Notes under the pieces: generated by a model
What the model was told of the DNA's origin: nothing
The model's input: only the letters and a program-made list of their open reading frames with translations
The model's database searches: none
Made by a program: the position numbers and the translations under genes
Shown here: piece by piece, positions 1 to 7,816 of the stretch
How positions within the stretch are numbered: the first letter of the stretch is position 1
Layout: every line of letters starts with the position of its first letter
Assembly: GCA_021805685.1 (NCBI GenBank)
Contig: JAJZET010000041.1
Span: 1 to 62,215, forward strand
Length of the DNA stretch: 62,215 bases
Source of the DNA: Pseudomonadota bacterium
GTDB lineage: Bacteria; Pseudomonadota; Gammaproteobacteria; Xanthomonadales; Rhodanobacteraceae
Direction of reading: 5' to 3'

Positions 1-654
1 GATGGTGTAGTCGTGCTTCAGTTCCTCGATCAGCTGCTCGATGCGGCCGGTCGCGATCGGATCGAGCGCCGAGGCTGGCTCGTCGAGCAGCAGCACCGAC
101 GGGCGCAGCGCGATGGTGCGGGCGATGCACAGGCGCTGCTGCTGGCCGCCGGACAGGCTGGAGCCGCTTTGGTGCAGCTTGTCCTTGACCTCGTCCCACA
201 GCGCGGCGCGGCGTAGCGCGCTCTCCACGCGGTCCTGCATGTCGGACTTGCCCAGCTTTTCGTACAGCCGGATGCCGAACGCGATGTTGTCGTAGATCGA
301 CATCGGGAACGGCGTGGGCTTCTGGAACACCATGCCGACCCGCGCGCGCAGCAGGTTGAGATCCTGCCCGGGCGCGAGGATGTTGCGGCCGTCGAGCAGC
401 ACCGAGCCTTCGGCGCGCTGGTGCGGGTAGAGGTCGTAGATGCGGTTGAGCACGCGCAGCAGGGTCGACTTGCCGCAACCGGAGGGCCCGATGAAGGCGG
501 TCACGCGGTTGGTGTACAGCGGCATCGAGACGTGCTTGATCGCCTTGAAATCGCCGTAGTAGAACGAGAGGTCCTCGATCTGGATCCTGACCTGCTCGGG
601 GTCGGCGGCAGCGCCCGCGGTGGTCTCGGCGGCTTCGGCAAGGTTGTCGTTCAT
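1..654 (-). CDS. pstB: Phosphate ABC transporter ATP-binding protein PstB (partial, 3' end outside window)
   Basis: Cytoplasmic ATPase that powers the PstCA phosphate channel. Translating the minus strand from the ATG at 652-654 gives 218 residues before the window edge. Visible are Walker A (GPSGCGKST, about residues 56-64), the Q-loop (VFQKPTPF), the ABC signature SLSGGQQQR (about 166-174) and Walker B with the catalytic Glu (LLLDEP, about 188-193). PstB proteins usually run to about 250-285 residues, so only the C-terminal part with the switch His is missing. It starts 24 nt after the pstA stop and is the last visible gene of pstSCAB; phoU would be expected next. Family call is secure. Confidence 0.97.
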   Translation of the reverse strand, partial: MNDNLAEAAETTAGAAADPEQVRIQIEDLSFYYGDFKAIKHVSMPLYTNRVTAFIGPSGCGKSTLLRVLNRIYDLYPHQRAEGSVLLDGRNILAPGQDLNLLRARVGMVFQKPTPFPMSIYDNIAFGIRLYEKLGKSDMQDRVESALRRAALWDEVKDKLHQSGSSLSGGQQQRLCIARTIALRPSVLLLDEPASALDPIATGRIEQLIEELKHDYTI

Positions 655-677
655 GGCGTGGTTTCCGGCTTGGACGC

Positions 678-1577
678 TCAGTGGGCCTGGTTGGACGAGA
701 GCTTCGAGAGCGACAGTCGAGCGAACATGGTGATGACCAGCACGAAGACGGTGATCAGCAGTGCGGCAGCGTAGGCCAGTGCGTGCGCGCTGTCGAAGGG
801 TTCGTTGATGAAGGACCAGATCACGTAGGTGAGGTAGCCCACCGGCTCGCGGGTCATGTGACCGTCCCAGACGTAGTTGGACCAGTTGACGGTGTAGATC
901 AGCGGCGCCGTCTCGCCCATCGAGATCGCCATGGCCAGCAGGATGCCGGTGAGCACGCGGCTGAAGCACGAGCGCAGGATCACCTTCATGACCACCGTGG
1001 CGTGGCCGGCGCCCAGCGCGTAGGCGGCTTCGCGCAGTTCCGGCGCCACGCCGTGCAGGGCCAGCTCGGTGGTGCGCAGGATGTAGGGGATGATCATTAG
1101 CGCCAGCGTGATGCAGCCCGCCAGCATCGAGAACTGCCAGCCCAGCCAGGTCACCATGGTGATGTAGCCGAACAGGCCGAATACGATGGAGGGCACGCCT
1201 ACCATCACGTCCGACAGGTAGCGGATCAGCCGCGCGAAGGGGCTGCTGCGGTACTCGGAGACGTAGATGCCGGCGAACACCCCGACCGGCGCGGCGAGGA
1301 TCAGCGACCCGGCGGTCAGCGCGAAGGTGCCGGTGATGGCGTTGAGCAGGCCGCCGCTGACGCCGTTGGTGGACTGGGTGAACAGTTCCAGGCTCAGCGC
1401 CGGCCAACCGCGCTCGAGCACGGTGCCGACGATGTCGAGCAGGGCGAATGCCAGCAGCGCGAAGAACAGCCCGAACAGGGTCCAGCCGAGCAGGTTGACC
1501 AGGCGGCGGCGACGGTACAGCGCGGCGTCGGTCCTGCGCTCCTGGGGCATGGCGATGGCGGGGGTGGAGGTACTCAC
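678..1577 (-). CDS. pstA: Phosphate ABC transporter permease PstA
   Basis: Inner-membrane permease subunit that pairs with PstC to form the phosphate channel. Five or six hydrophobic segments are visible, with a binding-protein-dependent permease signature in the second half ([20 protein letters not shown] is the EAA loop that docks PstB). I chose the GTG at 1577, which overlaps the pstC stop as GTGA and has AGGA about 10 nt upstream, giving 299 residues. The ATG at 1550 (290 residues) is the alternative and lacks an obvious Shine-Dalgarno sequence. Translationally coupled to pstC. Confidence 0.95.
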   Translation of the reverse strand: MSTSTPAIAMPQERRTDAALYRRRRLVNLLGWTLFGLFFALLAFALLDIVGTVLERGWPALSLELFTQSTNGVSGGLLNAITGTFALTAGSLILAAPVGVFAGIYVSEYRSSPFARLIRYLSDVMVGVPSIVFGLFGYITMVTWLGWQFSMLAGCITLALMIIPYILRTTELALHGVAPELREAAYALGAGHATVVMKVILRSCFSRVLTGILLAMAISMGETAPLIYTVNWSNYVWDGHMTREPVGYLTYVIWSFINEPFDSAHALAYAAALLITVFVLVITMFARLSLSKLSSNQAH

Positions 1578-2536
1578 AGCGTGGATATCCTGGAAACCAG
1601 CAGGCGCGCGACACCGTTCACCAGCATCGAGATCAGCAGGAGGATCAGGCCGATCTCGGTGATGCTGTTGACGGCCATGCCCGAGGGATCCTGCAGCGCG
1701 CTGTCGAGCTGCGAGACCATGAAGGCGGCCATCGTCGAGATCGAGCTGTAGATGCGGTGGGGAAGGATGTTGATGGCGTTGCCGCTGACCATCAGCACCG
1801 CCATCGTCTCGCCCAGCGCACGGCCCAGCGCGAGGGTGCTGACGCCGACCAACGGCAGCCGCAGGCGCGGCAGCACGATGTGGCGCATCACTTCGAAGCG
1901 GGTGGCACCGGTGGCGAGGCCGGCCTCGCGCAGTGCGCGGGGCGTGGTCATGATCGCCTCGCGCATGTTGGCAGTGATCAGCGGCACCACCATTAGCGCC
2001 AGCACGATGCTTGCGGTGAGCAGGCCGTAGCCGTCGCGGGTGGGCGGGGCGAAGAACGGAATGAAGCCGAGCACCTTGGCCAGCACCGGGTAGACGTGCT
2101 TGGAGGCGAACGGGATCAGCACCACGTAGCCCCACAGGCCGAACACCACGCTGGGCACCGAGGCCAGCAGTTCGACCAGCATCGAGGCGGGCTGGCGCAG
2201 CCGGGCGGGTACCGCCTCGGCAAGGAACACGGCGGCGCCCAGACCGATCGGGACCGCCAGCAGCAGGGCGATCAGCGAGCTGGCCAGGGTGCCGACGATA
2301 AGGAACAGGATGCCGAACGAGGCCCCGGGCATCACCTCGGCGCCGCGCACGGTGACGGCGTCGCCGTACTGGTTGCCGAGGTTCCAGGAACTCTCGGTCA
2401 GGAACCGCCAGCCGTTGAAGTGGATCGCCGGCCAGGCGTTGTAGAACAGGAAGGCGATCAGCGCACCGATCGAAAGCGGGATCACCGCGGCAAACAGGGC
2501 CACGAAGATGCGAAAAGGTCCGCCGGCATGTCGCAT
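1574..2536 (-). CDS. pstC: Phosphate ABC transporter permease PstC
   Basis: First permease subunit of the high-affinity phosphate importer, 320 residues. The N-terminus is a hydrophobic helix (residues about 9-30), followed by the large periplasmic loop typical of PstC and the permease core with the EAA-type loop [20 protein letters not shown]. Near-membrane polar segment MEVELL-like features are consistent with a permease but function is assigned by family and by position between pstS and pstA. It follows pstS after 172 nt containing a strong hairpin, and its stop overlaps the pstA start by 4 nt. Confidence 0.95.
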   Translation of the reverse strand: MRHAGGPFRIFVALFAAVIPLSIGALIAFLFYNAWPAIHFNGWRFLTESSWNLGNQYGDAVTVRGAEVMPGASFGILFLIVGTLASSLIALLLAVPIGLGAAVFLAEAVPARLRQPASMLVELLASVPSVVFGLWGYVVLIPFASKHVYPVLAKVLGFIPFFAPPTRDGYGLLTASIVLALMVVPLITANMREAIMTTPRALREAGLATGATRFEVMRHIVLPRLRLPLVGVSTLALGRALGETMAVLMVSGNAINILPHRIYSSISTMAAFMVSQLDSALQDPSGMAVNSITEIGLILLLISMLVNGVARLLVSRISTL

Positions 2537-2650
2537 GTCAGGGGCATCCAGGAAGAAGGGTGCGAGCGCCGCATTATAGGGGCATCGCGGCGAATGGGCC
2601 GATGCCGCATCCTGGACCTCTCGGAATGAACTCCGGTACCGGGAGGCACG

Positions 2651-2684
2651 CCTGCCGCCGCGCCACGAGGGCGACGGCGGCAGG
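2651..2684 (-). terminator. Intercistronic hairpin between pstS and pstC
   Basis: A perfect 10-bp stem, CCTGCCGCCG paired with CGGCGGCAGG, closes a 14-nt loop just downstream of the pstS stop codon on the minus strand. There is no run of U after it in the transcript direction, so it looks like a 3' stabilising or partial-termination hairpin rather than a full terminator. In binding-protein-dependent transporters such hairpins let the periplasmic protein be made in excess over the permease. That role here is inference. Confidence 0.5.
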
Positions 2685-2708
2685 AGTCTTGGCCAGCCTG
2701 AGCCGGGA

Positions 2709-3785
2709 TTACTGGATCTCGGCGATCTGCTTCATGGTCAGCGCACGGGCCGACGCCGGCAGCGGCAGGAAGTTGACCTGCTTGAGGTAGGACATCGAGT
2801 TGCCACCCTTCTCGCTCACCGCCCAGGTCAGGAAGTCGCGCATGACCTTGGCGGTCTCCGGCGACGCCTGCTTGTTCTTCACGATCACGTACTCATAGTT
2901 GATGATCGGGTAGGAGTTGGCGCCCGGCGCGAAGATCATGCTGATGCGCTCGTCCTTCGGGGTCTTCGGCACCATCGCGGCGGCGGCGGCCGGCACGGTC
3001 TTCTCGTCCAGCTTGACGAAGTTGCCGGCGCGGTTCTTCAGCAGCGCTTCGCCGAAGCCGGCCTTGTCGGTCTCGCTCTTGAAGCTGACGCCGACGTAGG
3101 CGATCGAGTACGGGCTGTTCTTCATCGCGGTGACCATGCCCGGGTTACCGGTGGCACCGATGGCGCTGGGCACCGACGGCCAGCTCACCGAGGTACCGTA
3201 GCCGGTCTTGGTCTGCCAGGCCTTGTCGCTGAAGCTCAGGAACTGGCTGAACATGAAGGTGTCGCCGCTGCCGTCGGCGCGGTGGATCGGCACGATCTCC
3301 TTATGCGGCAAGGGCAGGCCGGGGTTCAGCGCCTTGATCTGCGCGTCGTCCCAGTAGCGGACCTGGCCGTCGTACATGCCGGCGATGACCGGGCCGTCGA
3401 GCTTGAGGTTCTTGTCGTTCAGGCCCGGCACGTTGTAGTTGATCATCTGCGACGAGATGGCCACCGGGATGTTCAGCATCCCCGGGTTCTTCTTCATCTG
3501 CATGTCGCTGAGGTAGGCGTCCGAGGCGCCGAACTGGGCGATGCCCTCGATCGACTGCGCGATGCCAGTGCCGCTACCGGTGGAAGCGGTATTGATGCGC
3601 ACGTCCGGATGGCTCTGGGTGTAGGCAGGCACCCACAGGTTGAAGAGCGGGTAGAGCAGGCTCGAGCCCGTCTCCACCAGGTTGGTCGTGGCGGCGAAGG
3701 CCGGGCCGGCGATGGCGATCATCGCCGCGGCGGCAATGACCACCCCCCGCTTGCTGATACGACGCTTGGCAACACGCATGGTCAT
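2709..3785 (-). CDS. pstS: Phosphate ABC transporter substrate-binding protein PstS
   Basis: Periplasmic phosphate-binding protein, 358 residues. It has a basic n-region (RVAKRRISKRG) and a hydrophobic signal segment ending in GPAFA, with predicted cleavage near residue 31. The mature part shows the PstS ligand-binding pattern: ETGSSLLYPLF near the N-terminus, TGSGTGI in the middle, and HRADGSGDTF, where the Arg-Asp and Ser-Gly contacts to phosphate lie. Two starts, ATG at 3785 and ATG at 3779 (MTMRVAK), are possible. First gene of the pst operon, with a Pho-box-like repeat about 68 nt upstream. Confidence 0.97.
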   Translation of the reverse strand: MTMRVAKRRISKRGVVIAAAAMIAIAGPAFAATTNLVETGSSLLYPLFNLWVPAYTQSHPDVRINTASTGSGTGIAQSIEGIAQFGASDAYLSDMQMKKNPGMLNIPVAISSQMINYNVPGLNDKNLKLDGPVIAGMYDGQVRYWDDAQIKALNPGLPLPHKEIVPIHRADGSGDTFMFSQFLSFSDKAWQTKTGYGTSVSWPSVPSAIGATGNPGMVTAMKNSPYSIAYVGVSFKSETDKAGFGEALLKNRAGNFVKLDEKTVPAAAAAMVPKTPKDERISMIFAPGANSYPIINYEYVIVKNKQASPETAKVMRDFLTWAVSEKGGNSMSYLKQVNFLPLPASARALTMKQIAEIQ

Positions 3786-3852
3786 GTCTAGATTCCCGTT
3801 GGGTTCGAAGAGGTGACGGCTCGATAAGCCGAGGGCATTCTTCCAGTCGGAT

Positions 3853-3870
3853 GTGACAGCTTCGTTTCAG
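3853..3870 (-). promoter_or_regulatory. Candidate Pho box upstream of pstS
   Basis: Read on the minus strand: CTGAAAC, GAAG, CTGTCAC. This is two 7-nt half sites with a 4-nt spacer, the PhoB layout (consensus CTGTCAT or CTGTCAC, 11-nt period). The second half site fits well and the first fits partly. It ends 67 nt before the pstS ATG, a normal distance for a PhoB-activated promoter. Assignment is inferred from known PhoB boxes. Confidence 0.6.
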
Positions 3871-3927
3871 GCCGGACAGGTCTGTTTGCGGGTGCTTCCC
3901 GCCTGTGGAAACGCCAGGGCGTGCGGA

Positions 3928-4575
3928 TCAGTCGCCATTTCGACGCTCGAGGCCTTCCAGCGAACGCCAGCGATTGACGATGCCGCAGAACAGCTGGGCG
4001 GTCCGTTCCGCATCGTATACCGCCGAATGCGCCTGCTGGGCGTCGAAATCATGGCCGGCGGCCAGCACCGCCTTGCTCAGCACCGTCTGGCCGTAGGCGA
4101 GGCCGCCGAGCGTGGCCGTGTCGAAGCAGCTGAAGGGATGGAACGGGTTGCGCTTGTGTCCGGTGCGACGAACCGCGGCATTGAGAAAACCCAGGTCGAA
4201 CGCGGCGTTGTGGCCGACCAGGATCGCTCGCTGGCAGCCGCTTTCGCGCACGGCAGCGCGCACCCCATGGAAGATGTGTTCCAGCGCGGCACGCTCGTCA
4301 AGGGCGCCGCGCAGCGGGCTGTCCGGGTCGATGCCGGTGATCTCCAGTGCGCGCGGGTCGATGCGTGCGCCGGGGAAGGGCTCCACGTGCGCGTGCGCCG
4401 TGGCCTGCGAGTACAGGAAGCCATCCGCGTCCATGCCGACGGTGATCGCGGCGATCTCCAGCAGCGCGTCGTGCTCGGCATCGAAGCCGCCGGTCTCGAC
4501 GTCCACGATTACCGGCAGGAAGCCGCGGAACCGCTGGGAAAGCAGGGTTGAGGAAGAGAGTGAGGAAGGGGGCAC
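3928..4575 (-). CDS. rnt: Ribonuclease T
   Basis: 3'-5' exoribonuclease that trims tRNA 3' ends and matures stable RNAs. DEDDh exonuclease fold: motif I VDVETGGF, the FHVEPF-like region (HVEPFPGA), motif [12 protein letters not shown], and motif [14 protein letters not shown] containing the catalytic His and Asp. The block [21 protein letters not shown] is characteristic of RNase T and separates it from the polymerase III epsilon subunit. I chose the in-frame GTG at 4575, giving 215 residues, which equals the E. coli enzyme length; the open frame extends further upstream without homology. It lies between two candidate PhoB-regulated promoters but shows no sign of belonging to the pst operon. 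Confidence 0.93.
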   Translation of the reverse strand: MPPSSLSSSTLLSQRFRGFLPVIVDVETGGFDAEHDALLEIAAITVGMDADGFLYSQATAHAHVEPFPGARIDPRALEITGIDPDSPLRGALDERAALEHIFHGVRAAVRESGCQRAILVGHNAAFDLGFLNAAVRRTGHKRNPFHPFSCFDTATLGGLAYGQTVLSKAVLAAGHDFDAQQAHSAVYDAERTAQLFCGIVNRWRSLEGLERRNGD

Positions 4576-4828
4576 CCGCCCATGATAGCGTTTGAATCGC
4601 TTTTGCAGTTCGCGCGGGCGAGCGGCAGCGTCGAGCCTGCCTGCCCGGGTTCGCGCGTCCATCGCCGGGTTCGGGTGGGGTGCCGGCTCCGCATTCCCCG
4701 GCACCGGATACTGGGGCGCTTTCCCCGCATGCCCCGTCCTGCTTGCGCGCAATCAGGCCCGCCGCGGCCGCACGGGGTATGGGGCCGGTGCCGGGTGGGA
4801 GGCGCGTCCGGAGTGTCCTGTCCGGAGG

Positions 4829-4868
4829 GTGTCACTTTTCTGTCACGAAATTGGTGCGCGACTGTAAC
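4829..4868 (+). promoter_or_regulatory. Candidate Pho box upstream of the OprD-type porin
   Basis: GTGTCAC (4829-4835), TTTT, CTGTCAC (4840-4846) is a near-consensus PhoB box with the correct 4-nt spacer. A further CTGTAAC (4862-4868) lies exactly two 11-nt turns downstream and may be either a third half site or the -10 region. The box starts 152 nt before the porin ATG. The rest of the gene-free stretch 4576-4828 holds no feature I can support; 4869-4980 is the leader, with CGGAGCAC just before the ATG. Confidence 0.72.
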
Positions 4869-4980
4869 AAGCGACGCTCATCCTTACCGTATTCCAACGA
4901 TTTTCCAACAATCCGGGGCATGCGGCGAATCCGCTGTAGGCACCGGCTAGTCCAAACCCTCGATTGCGGAGCACAGCCTC

Positions 4981-6303
4981 ATGCGTAATACCTTGATCGT
5001 CGCTGCCGTGGGCCTTGCGCTCGGCTACGCCAGCTTCAGCGCTCATGCTGACACGTCCGGCAACATCTTCACCCAGGGCCACGTCGACGGTGAGCTGCGT
5101 CTCTACAACTTCGACCGCATGTACTCGACGGCCTCGGTGCCGGATGCGCACGCCCTGTCCGGCGCGCTGCTGCTGAACGCGCAGACCGGCGACTTCGGCG
5201 GCGGGTTCAGCCTGGGCGCCTCGCTGGTCAGCGCCAATGCGTTCGGCACGCAGGATTCCAACCCCGCCAAGATCGACACCACCCTGATGGGGCCGAACAA
5301 TTCGGTCAGCGCGCTGAGCCAGGCCTACGTGCAGTACAAGGCCAGCAATACGCTGGTGCGCGTCGGTCAGCAGTACCTCAACACGCCCTGGATGGGCTCG
5401 AGCGACTCGCGCGTGATGCCTGCCGCGTACCAGGCGGCCTTGGTCGACTTCAAGCCGGCCAAGGGCTGGGACCTCGTCGGCGTGCGCAGCTTCGGCTGGA
5501 AGAGCCGCACCTCGGACTCCTTCCACTTCGACAACCTCTACTATCCGGCCACCTACGCCGGCGACTCGTCCTACGGCGGCATCGGCGGCCTGCCGAGCAG
5601 CGCTCGTTCGGCCCGCGGCACCTGGGCGGCCGGTGCCCTGTACGGTAACGGCGGCTTCAAGGGCCAGGCGTGGTACTACGACTTCATCGACTTCGCCCGC
5701 ATGGGTTACGTCGACGGCACCTATACCTTCAAGACCGGCACCGGCTTCGATCCCTTCATCTCCGGCCAGTACCTGGATGAAAGCGCGGGTTCGAGCTCGT
5801 ACCTGGTGCAGAACAGCGTGAAGCTGCTCGGCATGCCGGGCAACCGGGTGAAGAGCCGCGCGTGGGGCACCGACGTCGGCGTCAACATCCCGCACGGCAA
5901 GTTCGAAGTGGCCTACAACAAGATCAGCCAGCAGTCGGGCGCGGTCGGCGACGGCGCGATCATTTCGCCCTACACCGATGCCTACGCCACCGACCCGCTG
6001 TACACCACCTCGATGATCCGCGGCATGGTGGAGCAGGGCCCTGGCCATGCATGGAAGACCAAGCTGACCTACAACCTGTTCAACGACAAGTTGAACGTGA
6101 TGGTGGCCTACGCCAAGTACACCACCGTGCTTCGCGGCAGCAGCCACGACGTCTACGTGGACCTGACCTACAGCCTGGACGGCGTGCTCAAGGGCCTGTC
6201 GCTGCGCAACCGCTGGGAGCGCTCGAGCGGCGGCGCGAACGGCCTGAACCCGGGCAACGGTTCATTCACCTACAACCGCGTAATGATCGACTACAAGTTC
6301 TAA
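4981..6303 (+). CDS. OprD-family outer membrane porin, probably phosphate-starvation induced
   Basis: Outer-membrane channel of 440 residues. A signal peptide (MRNTLIVAAVGLALGYASFSAHA, cleaved near residue 23) is given here by position: residues 1-23. The mature protein is rich in alternating beta-strand sequence and ends in an aromatic residue (DYKF), the usual beta-barrel C-terminal signal. The block VRVGQQYLNTPW with SSDSRVMP matches the conserved OprD-family segment around the constriction. The substrate cannot be read from sequence. The Pho box upstream and the adjacent pst operon suggest uptake of phosphate or phosphorylated compounds; that is inference. Transcription ends at the terminator at 6419-6451. 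Confidence 0.85.
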   Translation: MRNTLIVAAVGLALGYASFSAHADTSGNIFTQGHVDGELRLYNFDRMYSTASVPDAHALSGALLLNAQTGDFGGGFSLGASLVSANAFGTQDSNPAKIDTTLMGPNNSVSALSQAYVQYKASNTLVRVGQQYLNTPWMGSSDSRVMPAAYQAALVDFKPAKGWDLVGVRSFGWKSRTSDSFHFDNLYYPATYAGDSSYGGIGGLPSSARSARGTWAAGALYGNGGFKGQAWYYDFIDFARMGYVDGTYTFKTGTGFDPFISGQYLDESAGSSSYLVQNSVKLLGMPGNRVKSRAWGTDVGVNIPHGKFEVAYNKISQQSGAVGDGAIISPYTDAYATDPLYTTSMIRGMVEQGPGHAWKTKLTYNLFNDKLNVMVAYAKYTTVLRGSSHDVYVDLTYSLDGVLKGLSLRNRWERSSGGANGLNPGNGSFTYNRVMIDYKF

Positions 6304-6418
6304 GCAGGACGGCCGCCGCAAGCGCGGGATCAAGCGATGCCCCGGGAAGGGGCAGGTGCCCGGCGGCGGCAGGCGGTGCGGAAACGTCTATCGTAAGGGA
6401 GTTCGACCCAGGGACGGA

Positions 6419-6451
6419 AAACGGCGGGCATGATGCCCGCCGTTTGCTTTT
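6419..6451 (+). terminator. Rho-independent terminator after the porin
   Basis: A 12-bp perfect stem, AAACGGCGGGCA with TGCCCGCCGTTT, loop TGA, followed by GCTTTT. The stem is flanked by A on the left and T on the right, so it can also serve the convergent nth transcript. The remaining intergenic bases 6304-6520 show nothing else I can support. Confidence 0.9.
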
Positions 6452-6520
6452 GCGCGACCGCGCAGGCGTGAGAGCCGGCGGCCGCTCAGGTCGCTCGCGC
6501 CGTGGCTGCCGGCCGCTGGT

Positions 6521-7159
6521 TCACGATGCCGGCGTCTTGTCCCTGTAACGGCAGAGGTCGCGGATCACGCAATTCGGACAGTCCGGCTTGCGCGCCTTGC
6601 ACACGTAGCGACCGTGCAGGATCAGCCAGTGGTGGGCGTCCTGCTTGAACTCGGCGGGCACCACCTTTTCCAGCTTGTCCTCCACCGCGCGCACGTCCTT
6701 GCCGGGGGCGAGGCCGGTGCGGTTGGCCACGCGGAAGATGTGCGTATCCACTGCGATGGTGGGCTCGCCGAACGCGGTGTTCAGCACCACGTTGGCGGTC
6801 TTGCGGCCCACGCCGGGCAGCGCCTCCAGCGCCGCCCGCGTGCGCGGCACCTCGCCGCCGTGCTGTTCGACCAGCAGGCTGCAAAGCGCGATCACGTTCT
6901 TCGCCTTGGCGTTGAACAGGCCGATCGTGCTGATGTACTTCTTCAGCCCTTCCTCGCCCAGCGCGAGGATCGCCTGCGGCGTGTTCGCCACCGGGTAGAG
7001 CTTGCGCGTGGCCTTGTTCACGCCCACGTCGGTGGCCTGGGCGGACAGCACCACGGCCACCAGCAGCTCGAACGGCGTGGTGTAGGCGAGTTCGGTGGTG
7101 GGCTGCGGGTTCAGCTCACGCAGGCGGGTGAACAGCTCGACGACGTCGGCGCGTTTCAT
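6521..7159 (-). CDS. nth: Endonuclease III (DNA glycosylase/AP lyase)
   Basis: Base-excision repair enzyme that removes oxidised pyrimidines and cuts at abasic sites; 212 residues, the usual size. The helix-hairpin-helix motif [12 protein letters not shown] is followed by the catalytic region with Asp in [11 protein letters not shown], and the catalytic Lys lies in the HhH segment (GRKTA). The C-terminal [4Fe-4S] loop is complete: Cys pattern C-x6-C-x2-C-x5-C in [17 protein letters not shown]. The ATG overlaps the stop of the upstream ferredoxin gene as ATGA, so the two are translated together. Confidence 0.97.
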   Translation of the reverse strand: MKRADVVELFTRLRELNPQPTTELAYTTPFELLVAVVLSAQATDVGVNKATRKLYPVANTPQAILALGEEGLKKYISTIGLFNAKAKNVIALCSLLVEQHGGEVPRTRAALEALPGVGRKTANVVLNTAFGEPTIAVDTHIFRVANRTGLAPGKDVRAVEDKLEKVVPAEFKQDAHHWLILHGRYVCKARKPDCPNCVIRDLCRYRDKTPAS

Positions 7160-7761
7160 GGTCTCTTGTCCTGTTTCGCGCGCGCGCGCGCCAGTGCGGC
7201 CAGTACCGGGTTGGCCGCGGCGGCGGCGTCCACCGCCGTCTTGCGCGCAGCCAGCTCCGCCTCGCGCTCGGCGGCTTCGCGCGCCAGCCGTGCCTCGCGC
7301 CGGCGGAAATGCTCGCGCGCCGCGTTGGCATGCGCCTGGTCCAGCTGCTCGGCCGGCATCGGCTCCAGCACGATGCAATCGACCGGGCAGGCCGGCACGC
7401 ACAGTTCGCAGCCGGTGCAGTCGTCGGCGAGCACGGTGTGCATTAGCTTGGCCGCGCCCACGATGGCGTCCACCGGGCAGGCCTGGATGCACTTGGTGCA
7501 GCCGATGCATTCGTCCTCGACCACCCGTGCCAGCATGCGCGGCTTTTCGACGCCGTGTTCCGGGGCTAGTGGCAGGATCGGGCGATCCAGCAGTGCCGCC
7601 AGCTTGGCGATGCCGGCTGCGCCGCCGGGCGGGCACTGGTTGATCGCCGCTTCGCCGCGCGCGATCGCTTCCGCGTAGGGCCGGCAGCCGTGGTAACCGC
7701 ATTGCTCGCATTGCGTTTGCGGCAACAGGGCGTCGATACGATCGGCGAGTTGCTGTGTCAC
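7156..7761 (-). CDS. rsxB: RnfB/RsxB-like iron-sulfur electron-transfer protein
   Basis: Soluble ferredoxin-like protein of 201 residues related to subunit B of the Rnf/Rsx complex. The N-terminal domain has the four-cysteine cluster site typical of RnfB (CEQCGYHGC...CPPGG, about residues 18-45). It is followed by two classical [4Fe-4S] motifs, [12 protein letters not shown] and [12 protein letters not shown] (about residues 86-125). RnfB normally begins with a membrane anchor; that helix is absent here, and the C-terminus is a charged Ala/Arg/Glu-rich helical tail. No other rnf genes are in the window. The gene overlaps nth by 4 nt, and Nth carries an iron-sulfur cluster, so a role in supplying electrons or supporting the cluster is possible but unproven. 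Confidence 0.85.
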   Translation of the reverse strand: MTQQLADRIDALLPQTQCEQCGYHGCRPYAEAIARGEAAINQCPPGGAAGIAKLAALLDRPILPLAPEHGVEKPRMLARVVEDECIGCTKCIQACPVDAIVGAAKLMHTVLADDCTGCELCVPACPVDCIVLEPMPAEQLDQAHANAAREHFRRREARLAREAAEREAELAARKTAVDAAAAANPVLAALARARAKQDKRP

Positions 7762-7771
7762 GGCGAGTGTG

Positions 7772-7806
7772 TCCCCTCACCCTAGCCCTCTCCCCGGTGG
7801 GGAGAT
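7772..7806. repeat. Short extragenic palindrome of the CTCTCCCC...GGGGAGA type
   Basis: TCCCCTCACCCTAGCCC leads into the stem TCTCCCC-GGT-GGGGAGA between metG and the ferredoxin gene. This CCCTCTCCCC/GGGGAG signature is a familiar dispersed intergenic repeat in GC-rich proteobacteria. Here it is a single degenerate copy and may act as a transcript hairpin within the metG-rsxB-nth operon. Repeat identity is from recognition, not from a genome-wide search. Confidence 0.55.
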
Positions 7807-7816
7807 CGAGCCGGGC

